This document shows positions 35,664 through 44,495 of a stretch of DNA of 44,495 nt, in pieces. The translations under genes and the position numbers were made by a program. Each line of letters starts with the position of its first letter. The first letter of the stretch is position 1. Source of the stretch: Campylobacterales bacterium (GTDB lineage: Bacteria; Campylobacterota; Campylobacteria; Campylobacterales; QNZT01); contig JAMONX010000045.1 of the NCBI GenBank assembly GCA_027066435.1, positions 1 through 44,495 of the forward strand. Reading direction: 5' to 3'. A model generated the notes under the pieces. The model worked only from the letters and a program-made list of their open reading frames with translations. It did not search any database and was not told the DNA's origin.

Positions 35664-37532
35664 CTACTTCCAATAATAAACCCCACTCCCATAAGCTTTA
35701 ACGAGTAACTTAAAACTATTTCCTAACCCTTGAGCAACAACTTCATCTGTATAATAATCCCTAACTTCACCTATAACTTTATCATCTGTTGTAAATGTAA
35801 CACTCTCATCACTCCCACTTCTACTTGCAACTATCATAAACCTTTTATCGTTATAATCACGAGTACCAACAACAATGCCATTTTCATCATCAGCTTTGTT
35901 ATATTTAAGTTCCCAGTCAGTCCAATGAGGTTCACGAATAATTGGTAAGAGTTTTTGAATTTTTTCAGTTACTTTATCAAAAATTCCCCACCAAGGTTTA
36001 GTCTCGATTGCTGGTTGTGAACCGCCATCTTTCCAAAAAGCAAATCCTTTTCCTCCTCTAGCAATCGCTGAAAATATAAGTGACTCTATATTTTCAACTT
36101 CAAAAGGTGAATTGATGACAAATATTGACTTTGGAGTTTTAACTCTATTGATATTTTCAAAAAGTGCAAAATTTCCAAACTCTGCATTGTAATTGCCTTT
36201 CATCTCCACACCATAACTTTGAATATCATTTGCTTTGTACAACATGTCGTTTGCATAAACGCCTTGTATATCCATAAATTTATATTTTTCATTATAGTAG
36301 TTTTTATTTCCAGCCACAAAATCAAGATGCATGTAGATTGGTCTTATTCTATCTCCATTGTCATCTCTATCTATCTCTCTTACTTTATTGGTCAATAATC
36401 TTATAGAATCCCACTCATCATACTGTTCATTGTCCCAATAAAAATTAAGCAATTTATCATAAGTAGTTTTATTATTGTTTCGCAACTCTGTATAATCTCT
36501 AGCAAATCTCTCACTTCCTATCGCACTACCATCATAAATACCATAATGCCCCATATCCCAAACCCAATACATCCCAAGATTAGCAACCCTATTTGCATCT
36601 GGTAGATTAACTCTTGTTATGACATTAAATCCTTTGTCTTTGTATATTTTCCAATTGTTTTTTTTGTTTATATCGCTATCATCAGGGTAAATTGCAATAG
36701 GAAAAAATGCCTTCCATTTTCCATCTTCATTAACTTCCCAATTTCCAAGTCTATCTATTCGAACTTTACTACCTTCAAACTCTACTTTTTGGCTTGGTTT
36801 TTCAAGTCCAAAGAGTTTTGAGCTATCAGAAGCTTCAAAGACTTGTAAATCATCTATCCAAATGTCACTAGTATTTAAATCAGATGCTTTCATCTCACCT
36901 TCATCTCTTATAGTGATTCTTATTTGATTTATGCCTTTATCTTTTTGGACATAAAAAGGGATTACAAACTCTTCCCATTTATTTGTGCTTGATGTAGATA
37001 TGACACTATAATTAACAGAATTTATATGTTTTCCATCTCCTGCATAGGCTATATGTAATCTTATCAAATCTGTAGGCAAAGATTTAGCAAACATATAACC
37101 GCTGATTGTGTACCATTTACCCTGTGTCACTGGAATATTATAAACTTTAAATGCATCATCTTTTTTGCTAAGTTTTATAGACCTCTCTCCTGTTCTTTTT
37201 ATGCTCTCATCATATTTTGCTCCATTATCAAAATATAAGTAGCTGCTATATCTTTCAAAAGATTTATCAATCACAGTTTGGGCTATATTTTCACCTGTTG
37301 GTGGATAAAAAGGGTAGATTTTATCACCTGCTGGAAATTTTACTTTGTTCCAATTTGTGCTTTGATTTTTATCCTCAATCTCTGATTCTTCTTTAATCTT
37401 TTTATCTATTAATTTTTCTTCACTTTTTTCAACTTCTGATTTTTTAATATTTTGTACATCAGTTGATTGGTTACAAGCTGTAAGTATTGATAGTAAAATT
37501 ATAGCTGGGAGAAGTTTTTTTATTTTTCTCAT
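35664..37532 (-). CDS. glycosidase-like lipoprotein with N-terminal carbohydrate module
   Basis: This 622-residue lipoprotein has the lipobox LTAC with Cys20. A Lys/Glu-rich linker reaches ~70. Residues ~85-240 resemble a CBM4/9-type beta-sandwich (SIKLSKKDDAFKVYNIPVTQGKWYT in part, ending IWIDDLQVFEAS). Residues ~265-530 look like a TIM-barrel glycosidase-type domain (FFPIAIYPD, GMYWVWDMGHYGIYDG, LLNFYWDNEQYDEWDS, FAFWKDGG), and a small beta domain closes the protein. In such folds YWDNEQYDE could hold an acidic catalytic residue, but this is not established. It is probably anchored in the outer membrane and handles polysaccharide. It lies outside the main polysaccharide locus. Confidence 0.7.
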   Translation of the reverse strand: MRKIKKLLPAIILLSILTACNQSTDVQNIKKSEVEKSEEKLIDKKIKEESEIEDKNQSTNWNKVKFPAGDKIYPFYPPTGENIAQTVIDKSFERYSSYLYFDNGAKYDESIKRTGERSIKLSKKDDAFKVYNIPVTQGKWYTISGYMFAKSLPTDLIRLHIAYAGDGKHINSVNYSVISTSSTNKWEEFVIPFYVQKDKGINQIRITIRDEGEMKASDLNTSDIWIDDLQVFEASDSSKLFGLEKPSQKVEFEGSKVRIDRLGNWEVNEDGKWKAFFPIAIYPDDSDINKKNNWKIYKDKGFNVITRVNLPDANRVANLGMYWVWDMGHYGIYDGSAIGSERFARDYTELRNNNKTTYDKLLNFYWDNEQYDEWDSIRLLTNKVREIDRDDNGDRIRPIYMHLDFVAGNKNYYNEKYKFMDIQGVYANDMLYKANDIQSYGVEMKGNYNAEFGNFALFENINRVKTPKSIFVINSPFEVENIESLIFSAIARGGKGFAFWKDGGSQPAIETKPWWGIFDKVTEKIQKLLPIIREPHWTDWELKYNKADDENGIVVGTRDYNDKRFMIVASRSGSDESVTFTTDDKVIGEVRDYYTDEVVAQGLGNSFKLLVKAYGSGVYYWK

Positions 37533-37576
37533 AGTTGCATCCTAAATATAATATTTAGATGATTATCGACAATAAA

Positions 37577-39346
37577 TTAAAAAGCTTTAATTCCTTTTAG
37601 GCTTTGGTCTATCAACACTAAAAATGGAGATTTTATAACTCTTATATCATATTTTTTATGTTGGTTTATCCAGATAAGTAGTGAGTATTTTGTAACAGTT
37701 GCATCTATATCTGTTATGATTATTTGAGCCTTTTTTTCCAAACTTCTTATATGTGGGATGGTACTGAGGTTCAATGCACAAAGTATAGTTTTTTGTATGA
37801 GTTCGTACTCTACTACATCTTTGGCAGAAAAAGGAACCTCAATTCGCCTAATCTGATTTTCAAGAGAGTGATTTATAAAAGAGTCATTGATAAATTTAGA
37901 GTTTGGAACAGTTATTCGCATATGATTGCTTGTCAAAATTGTGATGGAACGAAAATCCATATCATCTACAACACCAGTTATCTTATCATTAATCTCAATA
38001 TGGTCTCCAATTCTAATTGAGCGGTCAATTTTTATCAAAATCCCCATAGCATAATTTGAGATAAAGCCTTGAAGTCCAAGTATTATCCAAAGTAGTATCG
38101 CACCGATTATGATAAATATAGTATGGATATTTAGCCCAATAGATATAAGTGCTATAAAAAATGTAGCTAGTATTATTATATAATAACCGCTATTTGCTAC
38201 CATTCTTGCTGTTGAGAGGCTTTTGATTCTATTTGATTTTCTAAATTTTTCTATAAATTTTTTGTAAAGTAGGGCTAAAATAGATCCAATTATAAGAATA
38301 ACTATAAATGTCAAGATTGTTTTTATGGAAAATGCATTTTCTTCATAGATAAAGATAGTTTTATTAATACTGTGCAAAATATAGTTTATTAGATTTTCTA
38401 CTCCTACTTGTGTGGATGCAAGAGCTACTTCAAACATGTCAAATTTTGCATATCCCATTTTATTTAAAAGTTTAGAGATAGTATTGAATTTTTCTTTTTC
38501 CAAATCACTTAATGTTTTAATATCATCTTCAATCATTTGTAACGATTTTAAAAATTCATTTTGATTCTTCTCTTTAATCCATTTTAGTGAAAGTAGAATT
38601 TGTGCATCTAATTTTTTTGTAAATGTATCATCAGTTCTTTTTTGTAACTTTTTTTCATCTTTTATAATCTGCTTTTGAGCTTTTTTATTTCTTAAAGCTT
38701 CACTATCTTTATCGATATTTAGTAAGAGATTTTCTCTGTTTAAATCACCGATTTTTATCTCTTCTTGTTTGATTATCTTTTTTGAGTTTTGCTCCTTAAA
38801 ATTGACCCGTAAAAGGAAGTGTTGAAATATTTTGAACTCTTTGTTAAAAATTTCTTCATAAAGTTTCAAAGATTTTGTAATTTTATTTTGTGATATTTTA
38901 TAAAAAGCATATTGTAATTGATTTGCTAATAGTGTTTTATTTGCATCTTGGGGGAGAGTTTTTTCTATAGTTGTCTTTAATTCAAAAAGTTTTTTTTGAA
39001 TTGTTATATTCTTATTTTCAAGCCTATCTATTTCACTTTCTAGCTCACCTAAAGAGTATAACGCTTTTAAATACTGAGTTTGGGTGATAGAGCTTTTTTG
39101 CAGGGTTATAGTTTCAAATGATTTAGTCTCATCTTTTATTTCATAGAGTCTTTTTATCTTTTCTAAAGTTGACTTTTCATAACTGATTGTTTGGGAAGTT
39201 TTTAGCTTTTGTACAATTTCACTATTTATCTCTTTTTCAATATCTAAGAGGTATTGTTGTACATTTTCTCCCTCATATAGTCTTATATCTACTTTTGCAC
39301 AAAAGGACGCAGTTATAAAAAACAGAAGAAGGATTAATTTTTGCAT
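37577..39346 (-). CDS. large MscS-family channel with periplasmic coiled-coil domain
   Basis: This 589-residue protein has a signal peptide (LILLLFFITASFCA). Then comes a ~300-residue Lys/Glu-rich helical periplasmic region, as in MscK/KefA-like proteins though shorter. Transmembrane helices near residues 335-358, 380-400 and 405-430 lead to the MscS pore and beta domain (ILGLQGFISNYAMGILIKIDRSIRIGDHIEI, DMDFRSITILTSNHMRITVPNS). A short cytoplasmic alpha/beta domain ends the protein. It differs from the two other MscS proteins in the window in both pore sequence and accessory domain. It is probably tension-gated. It is preceded by the amidohydrolase gene with a 40-bp gap and could be part of that transcript. 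Confidence 0.88.
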   Translation of the reverse strand: MQKLILLLFFITASFCAKVDIRLYEGENVQQYLLDIEKEINSEIVQKLKTSQTISYEKSTLEKIKRLYEIKDETKSFETITLQKSSITQTQYLKALYSLGELESEIDRLENKNITIQKKLFELKTTIEKTLPQDANKTLLANQLQYAFYKISQNKITKSLKLYEEIFNKEFKIFQHFLLRVNFKEQNSKKIIKQEEIKIGDLNRENLLLNIDKDSEALRNKKAQKQIIKDEKKLQKRTDDTFTKKLDAQILLSLKWIKEKNQNEFLKSLQMIEDDIKTLSDLEKEKFNTISKLLNKMGYAKFDMFEVALASTQVGVENLINYILHSINKTIFIYEENAFSIKTILTFIVILIIGSILALLYKKFIEKFRKSNRIKSLSTARMVANSGYYIIILATFFIALISIGLNIHTIFIIIGAILLWIILGLQGFISNYAMGILIKIDRSIRIGDHIEINDKITGVVDDMDFRSITILTSNHMRITVPNSKFINDSFINHSLENQIRRIEVPFSAKDVVEYELIQKTILCALNLSTIPHIRSLEKKAQIIITDIDATVTKYSLLIWINQHKKYDIRVIKSPFLVLIDQSLKGIKAF

Positions 39347-39386
39347 AGTGAATCTTAACAGATTATTGTAAATAAGTACCCATCCA

Positions 39387-40364
39387 TTAAATTAGTTTTT
39401 TGTAATTACTAAAAATATCACTCTCTTTGTCAAAAAACTCTAAAATAATTTTAGTATATCGATCAAATGGATTTTTCTCATTTGATATCTCAAGACTCTT
39501 TTTAATTGATAATCTGTGTGTATTTAAAACAGTAGTAAATGGAACTGGAAAATCAGTACCAAATAGTAGTTTATTGTGTATATCTTTTTGTTCACTTAGA
39601 TGCATTAGTACTTTTGCTCTTACGGGTGTGAGTAGGGCGGAGATGTCTGCATATAGGTTATCATGCGTTTTTAGCATCTTTAAAAGTTGAAAATATTCAT
39701 CATTGAAGTTTTTAGGATTTTTAGATAGGGCTTTAAAAATCCTAAAAGGCTCATAGCTAAGTGCCATGTGAGCACAGACTGTATTTACCCCTATCTCAAC
39801 TGGATTATAGAGCATTTCTATGCTTTCACACTCTTTATAGGAGTGTACAGAACTTTCATTTCCGATGTGAATTATGAGTGGTAGATCGTGATACTTTAAC
39901 TTTTCAAAGTAGGGGATGTATTGTTTTTCTCTTGTATCAACTCCCCAGTAGTTTTGCAAAAATTTAGCACCTTTAAACCCAAGAGCGACATATTTGTCAA
40001 TTAGATCTAATGCATCTGGTCGTTTAGGGTTAATAGAAAAAAATGGAATAATATAATCTTTGTTTTGTTGATAGAGTCTGTTTACATCCTCATTTGTAGC
40101 ACAGACTGTTGCATCGCAGTGTGTAGTTTCTCCTCTATTATCTACTCTAGCATCCACACCAAAGAGTACAATTTTTTCTAAAAACTTAGACTCTTTGACA
40201 TTTTTAATTAAAGCTTCACAATATGCTTTGTATGGATTTTGCATTAACTTCTTTGGATGCATCCCAAGTTGGGATGCAAAAAAGATTATCGCTACTTTGT
40301 CATAAAGTCTATCAAATTTTACATCTGAACTTAAAAGATGTGTATGAAAATCAACCGTTTTCAA
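39387..40364 (-). CDS. metal-dependent amidohydrolase (TIM barrel)
   Basis: This 325-residue cytoplasmic protein of the amidohydrolase-2 type has VDFHTHLL at the N-terminus (metal ligands His7 and His9), PLIIHIGNESS in the middle (third His), VCAHMAL (fourth His) and LLFGTDFPVPFTT with the catalytic Asp. FKGAKFLQNYWGVDTR is also typical of the fold. Related enzymes hydrolyse or decarboxylate small ring compounds, and the substrate here cannot be inferred. It overlaps the Aas-like gene by 14 bp and so belongs to the MerR-Aas operon. A link to lipid metabolism is possible but not shown. Confidence 0.82.
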   Translation of the reverse strand: MKTVDFHTHLLSSDVKFDRLYDKVAIIFFASQLGMHPKKLMQNPYKAYCEALIKNVKESKFLEKIVLFGVDARVDNRGETTHCDATVCATNEDVNRLYQQNKDYIIPFFSINPKRPDALDLIDKYVALGFKGAKFLQNYWGVDTREKQYIPYFEKLKYHDLPLIIHIGNESSVHSYKECESIEMLYNPVEIGVNTVCAHMALSYEPFRIFKALSKNPKNFNDEYFQLLKMLKTHDNLYADISALLTPVRAKVLMHLSEQKDIHNKLLFGTDFPVPFTTVLNTHRLSIKKSLEISNEKNPFDRYTKIILEFFDKESDIFSNYKKLI

Positions 40365-43300
40365 GACTTAACTTGGTTGCAATCTTTTTAGCCATTTTTA
40401 GATCAGTTTTACCACTTCCAAGCTTTGGCATCTCTTCTAGGAAAAAGTATTGACTAGGTATCATTAGTGGGTTAAGTTTAGAGTTTTTGATAAGAGATTT
40501 TAACTCTCTCTCTTCTATCTCGCCGTGATAAAGAAGTACAACTTTTTCACCTTTTTTGCTATCTGGTGCATTTGCTGCAACTATATCGATTTCAGATGGC
40601 AATATTGCTCTTATCTCCTCTTCAACCGCACCTAAAGATATCATTTCTCCAGCAACTTTAGCAAATCTGGAGTATCTATCTACTATTGTTAAAAACCCAT
40701 CTTTATCAAGTCTCCCTTTATCTCCTGTGACATACCATCTTATATCATCTTTTTCGATAATTACCTCTTTGGTTTTTTCCTCATCTCCAAGATACCCTTT
40801 CATGATTTGCGTTCCACCTGTGATTATCATTCCTTCTTCTCCAATTGGTAGTTCTTCATAAGTTTTTGGGTCTACAATCTTACAAGTAGATCCAGGAAAA
40901 GGCATACCAACAGTCCCTTTTTTATGTCCAATTTGAAGGTTCCAGTATTTGGTATTTAATGCATCTGGTATATTTGCACTGATTCCAGGAGTCGCTTCAG
41001 TTGCTCCATAAGCTTCATAAATCTCTAAGCCAAACTTTTGCATAAATTTATTTCTAACATCTTCTGAAACTTTTTCAGCTCCACCAACAACAAAACGAAT
41101 ACTCTCAAACATATGAGGAATAAGTTTTCTATTTTTTGCATAAATTCTAAAAAATGTTGATGTTCCAAAAAGAAGAGTTCCTTGATAAGCCGCTGTAAGT
41201 TTACCAACTCCCTCTGCATCTGTAGGGTCTGGTTGGCAGATAAAAGGTACACCCTCAATCAATGGTGCTAAGGTAGAGACAGTCAATCCAAAAACATGAA
41301 ATGTAGGTAAAGTTGCCATTATGACATCATCCTCTTTGAGATTTAGTACATTGCAAAACTGTTTTATATTTCCCATAAAGTTTTTATGAGTGAGTTCTAT
41401 CCCTTTTGGAGTCCCTTCACTTCCACTACTAAATAGTATCGCTGCTGTGTCATTTATATCTACTTTTGCTATCCACATTTTTTCTAACACAAAAGTTGGC
41501 AATATCTTCATCAATGCCCATCTTTTTAAGACATCGCTCTTTTTTATATCTTTTTTTATATCTTCTACAAATATCACATTTGCAGTGTTTAGTGACTCCT
41601 CTATATCCATACCTTTTGCTTTTAATTTTATTAAAAACTGTTTTGATGTATAGATAGTTTTAATTTCAGCCTTTTTTATTGCACCTTCTAGGGATGAAGC
41701 ATTTGCTGTATAGTTTAGATTTACTATTGTTTTTCCAAGCATTAAAGTAGCTAGATTTATGATAGTTCCTCCCACAGATGCTGGCATAACAATTCCGATA
41801 TTTTGCTCATCTTTTGATAACACTTCTATCTGGTCTGCAAAAGTTCTTACCACTGCTACAAGTTTATGGTTACTTAGTTTTGTTCCTGTTGCATCTGTAA
41901 CAGATAGTTTTTCTCCCTCTCTTGCAGCTGTTTTTAACCAAGAGTTTGGAAGAGGTTTTAGTGTGTCTACATACTTGCTCCAAGACTCTATTTGAAGTTC
42001 AAATATTACTTTCTTCAGACCGCTCGCTGTTGTAGTGCTTGGAAGTGCTTTTCCAAATGAGACACTAACATCACGAACATTTTTCTTGACATTTGCTTTT
42101 TGTTTTTTATGAGCATAAGAGAAACGACTTCCCCAAAGTCCACGTATATAAAAAGGAATAATAGGCACATCACTATCTTTTAGAGCTAATTCAAAGCCTT
42201 TTGAAAATGTGTTTAAATGTCCATTTCTTGTGATTGAGCCTTCAGGAAATATAGCGACAATTTTCCCCTCATCTAACTTTTCTCTGATGGCTTTAAATGC
42301 CTCTTTACTAGCTTTAGTAGATATAGGGATGAGTCCAAAAAATTTAAAAATAGGTTTTAAATACCACTTCTCATATATGGTTCGCTCAATGACAAAACTA
42401 ACTCGCCTTGGACTTGCTATTGAGAGTACCATCCAATCAATCCAGCTTACATGATTTCCTAATAGTAAAGCCGCTCCATCTTTTGGAAAGTTTTTAATTC
42501 CATGCGTACTTAGGTTGTATCTACAAAGTGCTATCACTTTAAATATAAAACGAAGCAAAAATTGAGGTAGTGTAATAAAAGCATATAGAGCTCCTATGCC
42601 AATCATAACAAGCAAAAATGTAAAAATAGAGCTTGTAGAAACCGCAAATATAGAGACAAACATAGTTAATAGCAAAAATGCCAACATCAAAAATGATTGT
42701 ACAAAGTTGCTTGTTGCCATCACACGACCAAGTTCATGCTCTTTTGCTCTATATTGAATAAGAGAGTTAAGTACAACTATCAAAAAACCACCAAATATAC
42801 CAAAAAGAAGAAACTCAAAGCCTAACATATAGACAGATGAACTATTTGCAATCATAGCAATTGAAACTGCGACACCAATAGCTCCAATAGGAAGTAGCCC
42901 AGTTTCAATATACTGGCGAGATAGACGCATAGTAAAGATAGAACCTATCGCTATTCCAACACCAGCTAGAGACATAATCCCCTGTGCTACAATAGTATTG
43001 TGTATATTTGCAACCTCTTTTAAATGTACTCCAAAAATTGCTATCACAACTTGAGCAACTGCATAAAATAGTGCTAAACCTATGATACTTTCAAAAATAA
43101 CTCTATTTGAAAATGCCAAAGAGAGATTCTCTTTTAAGTAACCAAAACGGAGATATTTCTCTTTTTTTATCACTAATTCTTTATCTCCTTCAACATATGA
43201 AGGAACTCTTTTTGTAAGTTGTATCTGAATCCAAGCAAGAGCTACAAGGACAAGAGTTATTGGCCAAATATTACTCATAATGTCTGAAGTTGTGATCTCT

Positions 43301-43809
43301 TTACCATCTATAAGCCACTCAAAAGCAAATGAAAACAGAAGTGAGCTAAGAAGTATAGCTATGATAGTTACCGCTTGAACTATACCATTTCCCTCAGTCA
43401 ATCTCTCTTTGCCAAAAAGCTCTTTTATCAGTCCATACTTTGCAGGAGAAAATATAGCACTTTGAAGTGCAAGTAAGAAGGTAAAAAATAGGGCAATTTT
43501 AAATAGTCCAAAAAAGAAACTTATAGCTATAAAGATAGTGATGATAAAAGCTAGTTTTGAGGATTGTTGCAGTATCCAATTTTTTCTAAACCTATCACTT
43601 AAAAACCCAGCAGGTGTAAAAAACATTACAAAAGGTAAAAGAATCAAAGCATTTACAAGAGCTGTTAGTATGATTTGGGTTGAGCCGTCATAAATTTTGA
43701 AGATGGTATTTTGTAGGAGAATTTTATCCCCTAAATCAACAATTGCATTTATAAAGATAACAATAACAAAGGGCATAACACCTTTTAATTTTAGTAACTC
43801 TTTTATCAT
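40351..43809 (-). CDS. Aas-like fusion: MFS flippase, PlsC acyltransferase, acyl-ACP synthetase
   Basis: This is a 1152-residue three-domain inner-membrane protein. Residues ~1-415 form a 12-TM MFS transporter resembling the lysophospholipid flippase LplT. Residues ~430-610 form a PlsC-type acyltransferase with the NHVSWID motif (His453, Asp458) and FPEG (521-524). Residues ~635-1140 form an AMP-dependent ligase with the loop LFSSGSEGTPKG (792-803), YEAYGATEATPG and the C-terminal Lys motif PKLGSGKTD. Together these would import lysophospholipid, activate a fatty acid on ACP and re-acylate the lipid. In E. coli these are two proteins (LplT and Aas); here they are one chain, a fusion also known in other bacteria. 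It overlaps the MerR gene by 4 bp. Confidence 0.93.
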   Translation of the reverse strand: MIKELLKLKGVMPFVIVIFINAIVDLGDKILLQNTIFKIYDGSTQIILTALVNALILLPFVMFFTPAGFLSDRFRKNWILQQSSKLAFIITIFIAISFFFGLFKIALFFTFLLALQSAIFSPAKYGLIKELFGKERLTEGNGIVQAVTIIAILLSSLLFSFAFEWLIDGKEITTSDIMSNIWPITLVLVALAWIQIQLTKRVPSYVEGDKELVIKKEKYLRFGYLKENLSLAFSNRVIFESIIGLALFYAVAQVVIAIFGVHLKEVANIHNTIVAQGIMSLAGVGIAIGSIFTMRLSRQYIETGLLPIGAIGVAVSIAMIANSSSVYMLGFEFLLFGIFGGFLIVVLNSLIQYRAKEHELGRVMATSNFVQSFLMLAFLLLTMFVSIFAVSTSSIFTFLLVMIGIGALYAFITLPQFLLRFIFKVIALCRYNLSTHGIKNFPKDGAALLLGNHVSWIDWMVLSIASPRRVSFVIERTIYEKWYLKPIFKFFGLIPISTKASKEAFKAIREKLDEGKIVAIFPEGSITRNGHLNTFSKGFELALKDSDVPIIPFYIRGLWGSRFSYAHKKQKANVKKNVRDVSVSFGKALPSTTTASGLKKVIFELQIESWSKYVDTLKPLPNSWLKTAAREGEKLSVTDATGTKLSNHKLVAVVRTFADQIEVLSKDEQNIGIVMPASVGGTIINLATLMLGKTIVNLNYTANASSLEGAIKKAEIKTIYTSKQFLIKLKAKGMDIEESLNTANVIFVEDIKKDIKKSDVLKRWALMKILPTFVLEKMWIAKVDINDTAAILFSSGSEGTPKGIELTHKNFMGNIKQFCNVLNLKEDDVIMATLPTFHVFGLTVSTLAPLIEGVPFICQPDPTDAEGVGKLTAAYQGTLLFGTSTFFRIYAKNRKLIPHMFESIRFVVGGAEKVSEDVRNKFMQKFGLEIYEAYGATEATPGISANIPDALNTKYWNLQIGHKKGTVGMPFPGSTCKIVDPKTYEELPIGEEGMIITGGTQIMKGYLGDEEKTKEVIIEKDDIRWYVTGDKGRLDKDGFLTIVDRYSRFAKVAGEMISLGAVEEEIRAILPSEIDIVAANAPDSKKGEKVVLLYHGEIEERELKSLIKNSKLNPLMIPSQYFFLEEMPKLGSGKTDLKMAKKIATKLSLENG

Positions 43810-44366
43810 CTTTGCCCCTTTGCAGTTTCGTAAACTCTTACTTTGTGTTCTTTTAGTGTTGCTTGGTTGAAAACATATGGTTTATAAGTTAAAATTATAT
43901 CAAAAATGAGTTTATGAAGTTCATTTTTCTCATTGTTTTGATTCTCAGTCAAAAGCTTTGCCCCCATTTTATACTCAAGAGATGCTAACTCTATCGCCAC
44001 TTTTTTATAAGTTTCAAAAAACTCATCGCTAACTCCTAACTCTTTTGCCCTTTTTAAGATATTTTTTATATCTCTCTCTTTACTTTTATCGTTAATTGCT
44101 GTTAAATAGTTAATGATGGTATTGCTATCATTTTTAAAGTCAATATTATTATCATCTATGATTGATTTTATCTCAGTTATAGAGTAGTTTAAATGCTCTT
44201 GTAGATATTTTATAAACTCTATAGTCGCTACAGAGTCGTCATCATAAAGATGGACATTTGGTTTTGGTTTTTTGGGTTCGGGTAAAAGCCCCTCTTTTAG
44301 ATAATAGAGAATTGTTGATTTTGAAGTGTTGCTAAGTTTTGTTAGCTCTGCCATTTTGATACTCAT
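43806..44366 (-). CDS. MerR-family transcriptional regulator
   Basis: This 186-residue regulator has an N-terminal winged helix (about residues 3-75) with MAELTKLSNTSKSTILYYLKEGLLPEPKKPKPNVHLYDDDSVATIEFIKYLQ, whose recognition helix and wing are characteristic of MerR. A coiled-coil helix and a ~100-residue C-terminal effector domain follow, without the Cys cluster of metal sensors. It is likely to sense a small molecule or lipid state and control the operon it leads (Aas-like fusion, amidohydrolase). A good ribosome binding site (AAAAGGAG) precedes the ATG. The direct repeat in its own promoter could be its binding site; this is inferred. Confidence 0.9.
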   Translation of the reverse strand: MSIKMAELTKLSNTSKSTILYYLKEGLLPEPKKPKPNVHLYDDDSVATIEFIKYLQEHLNYSITEIKSIIDDNNIDFKNDSNTIINYLTAINDKSKERDIKNILKRAKELGVSDEFFETYKKVAIELASLEYKMGAKLLTENQNNEKNELHKLIFDIILTYKPYVFNQATLKEHKVRVYETAKGQR

Positions 44367-44395
44367 GATAGTTCTCCTTTTAAAAAATTATCGTA

Positions 44396-44424
44396 AGTAT
44401 ACAGGAAAATACATAAAGTGTCAA
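44396..44424 (-). promoter_or_regulatory. near-consensus sigma70 promoter of the MerR-Aas operon
   Basis: On the minus strand TTGACA (44419-44424) is followed after 17 bp by TATACT (44396-44401). The ATG at 44366 lies 29 nt downstream of the -10. Spacing is the normal 17 bp, not the 19-20 bp of classical MerR-activated promoters. Confidence 0.75.
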
Positions 44425-44428
44425 GTGT
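44416..44428. repeat. tandem direct repeat AAGTGT-C-AAGTGT over the -35
   Basis: Two identical AAGTGT units at 44416-44421 and 44423-44428 overlap the -35 hexamer of the MerR-Aas promoter, the place expected for a repressor site. Short enough that chance cannot be excluded. Confidence 0.35.
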
Positions 44429-44495
44429 TACTTTTTAATATCGGTTATTAAAGTTTAGAAAAAGTGCAATAATTAAATATTAATTTAGGTAAATT

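Overview
The window is AT-rich, densely packed bacterial DNA with short intergenic gaps, many 1-14 bp gene overlaps and frequent TTG/GTG starts. The gene content points to a Gram-negative of the Campylobacterota, Sulfurimonas/Sulfurovum-like: grpE-dnaK, a siroheme nitrite/sulfite reductase, several MscS channels and a Wzx/Wzy-type polysaccharide locus. This is an inference from style and content, because no rRNA or other marker gene is present. No tRNA, rRNA or CRISPR was seen.

Left part (1-8.2 kb): the 3' end of an IS transposase cut by the window edge; a membrane-anchored protein with a pseudopilin GspG-like C-terminus; an NlpC/P60 lipoprotein followed in the same frame, after one stop codon, by an HI0933/YhiN-type flavoprotein that appears to start at ATT; a small anchored protein; and an RND efflux permease without an adaptor gene.

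Polysaccharide region (about 7.0-21.2 kb): leftward genes encode an SGNH esterase-like lipoprotein, two left-handed beta-helix acyltransferases, an acyl/aminoacyl-AMP ligase and a carrier protein. Rightward genes encode an export lipoprotein (OPX), a Wzc-like chain-length regulator/tyrosine autokinase, a polysaccharide deacetylase, a flippase, a glycosyltransferase and a Wzy/ligase-like membrane protein. A convergent DUF4838 glycosidase-like secreted protein closes the region. Together they could assemble, export, acylate, de-acetylate and trim one exopolysaccharide. No initiating phosphoglycosyltransferase is seen and there is only one obvious glycosyltransferase, so other loci must contribute.

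Middle (21.3-27.1 kb): grpE-dnaK behind a perfect-consensus sigma70 promoter, an outer-membrane beta-barrel-like protein with its own promoter and terminator, and a siroheme/4Fe-4S reductase.

Envelope/mechanosensing region (27.1-39.3 kb): two divergent operons share a promoter region with a large inverted repeat. Leftward are an MscS channel, a BON-OmpA protein and a coiled-coil protein. Rightward are a PstS-like binding protein, a Cache-HAMP class III cyclase and an MscS channel with a C-terminal cyclic-nucleotide-binding domain. The rightward operon reads as a complete ligand-to-nucleotide-to-channel pathway. Both the cyclase and the nucleotide-binding domain lack canonical residues, and this is the most interesting candidate system here. 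A methyltransferase, a glycosidase-like lipoprotein and a third, different MscS protein follow.

Right end (39.4-44.5 kb): a leftward operon of a MerR-type regulator, an Aas-like MFS/PlsC/AMP-ligase fusion for lysophospholipid repair, and a metal-dependent amidohydrolase, from a near-consensus promoter carrying a tandem repeat.
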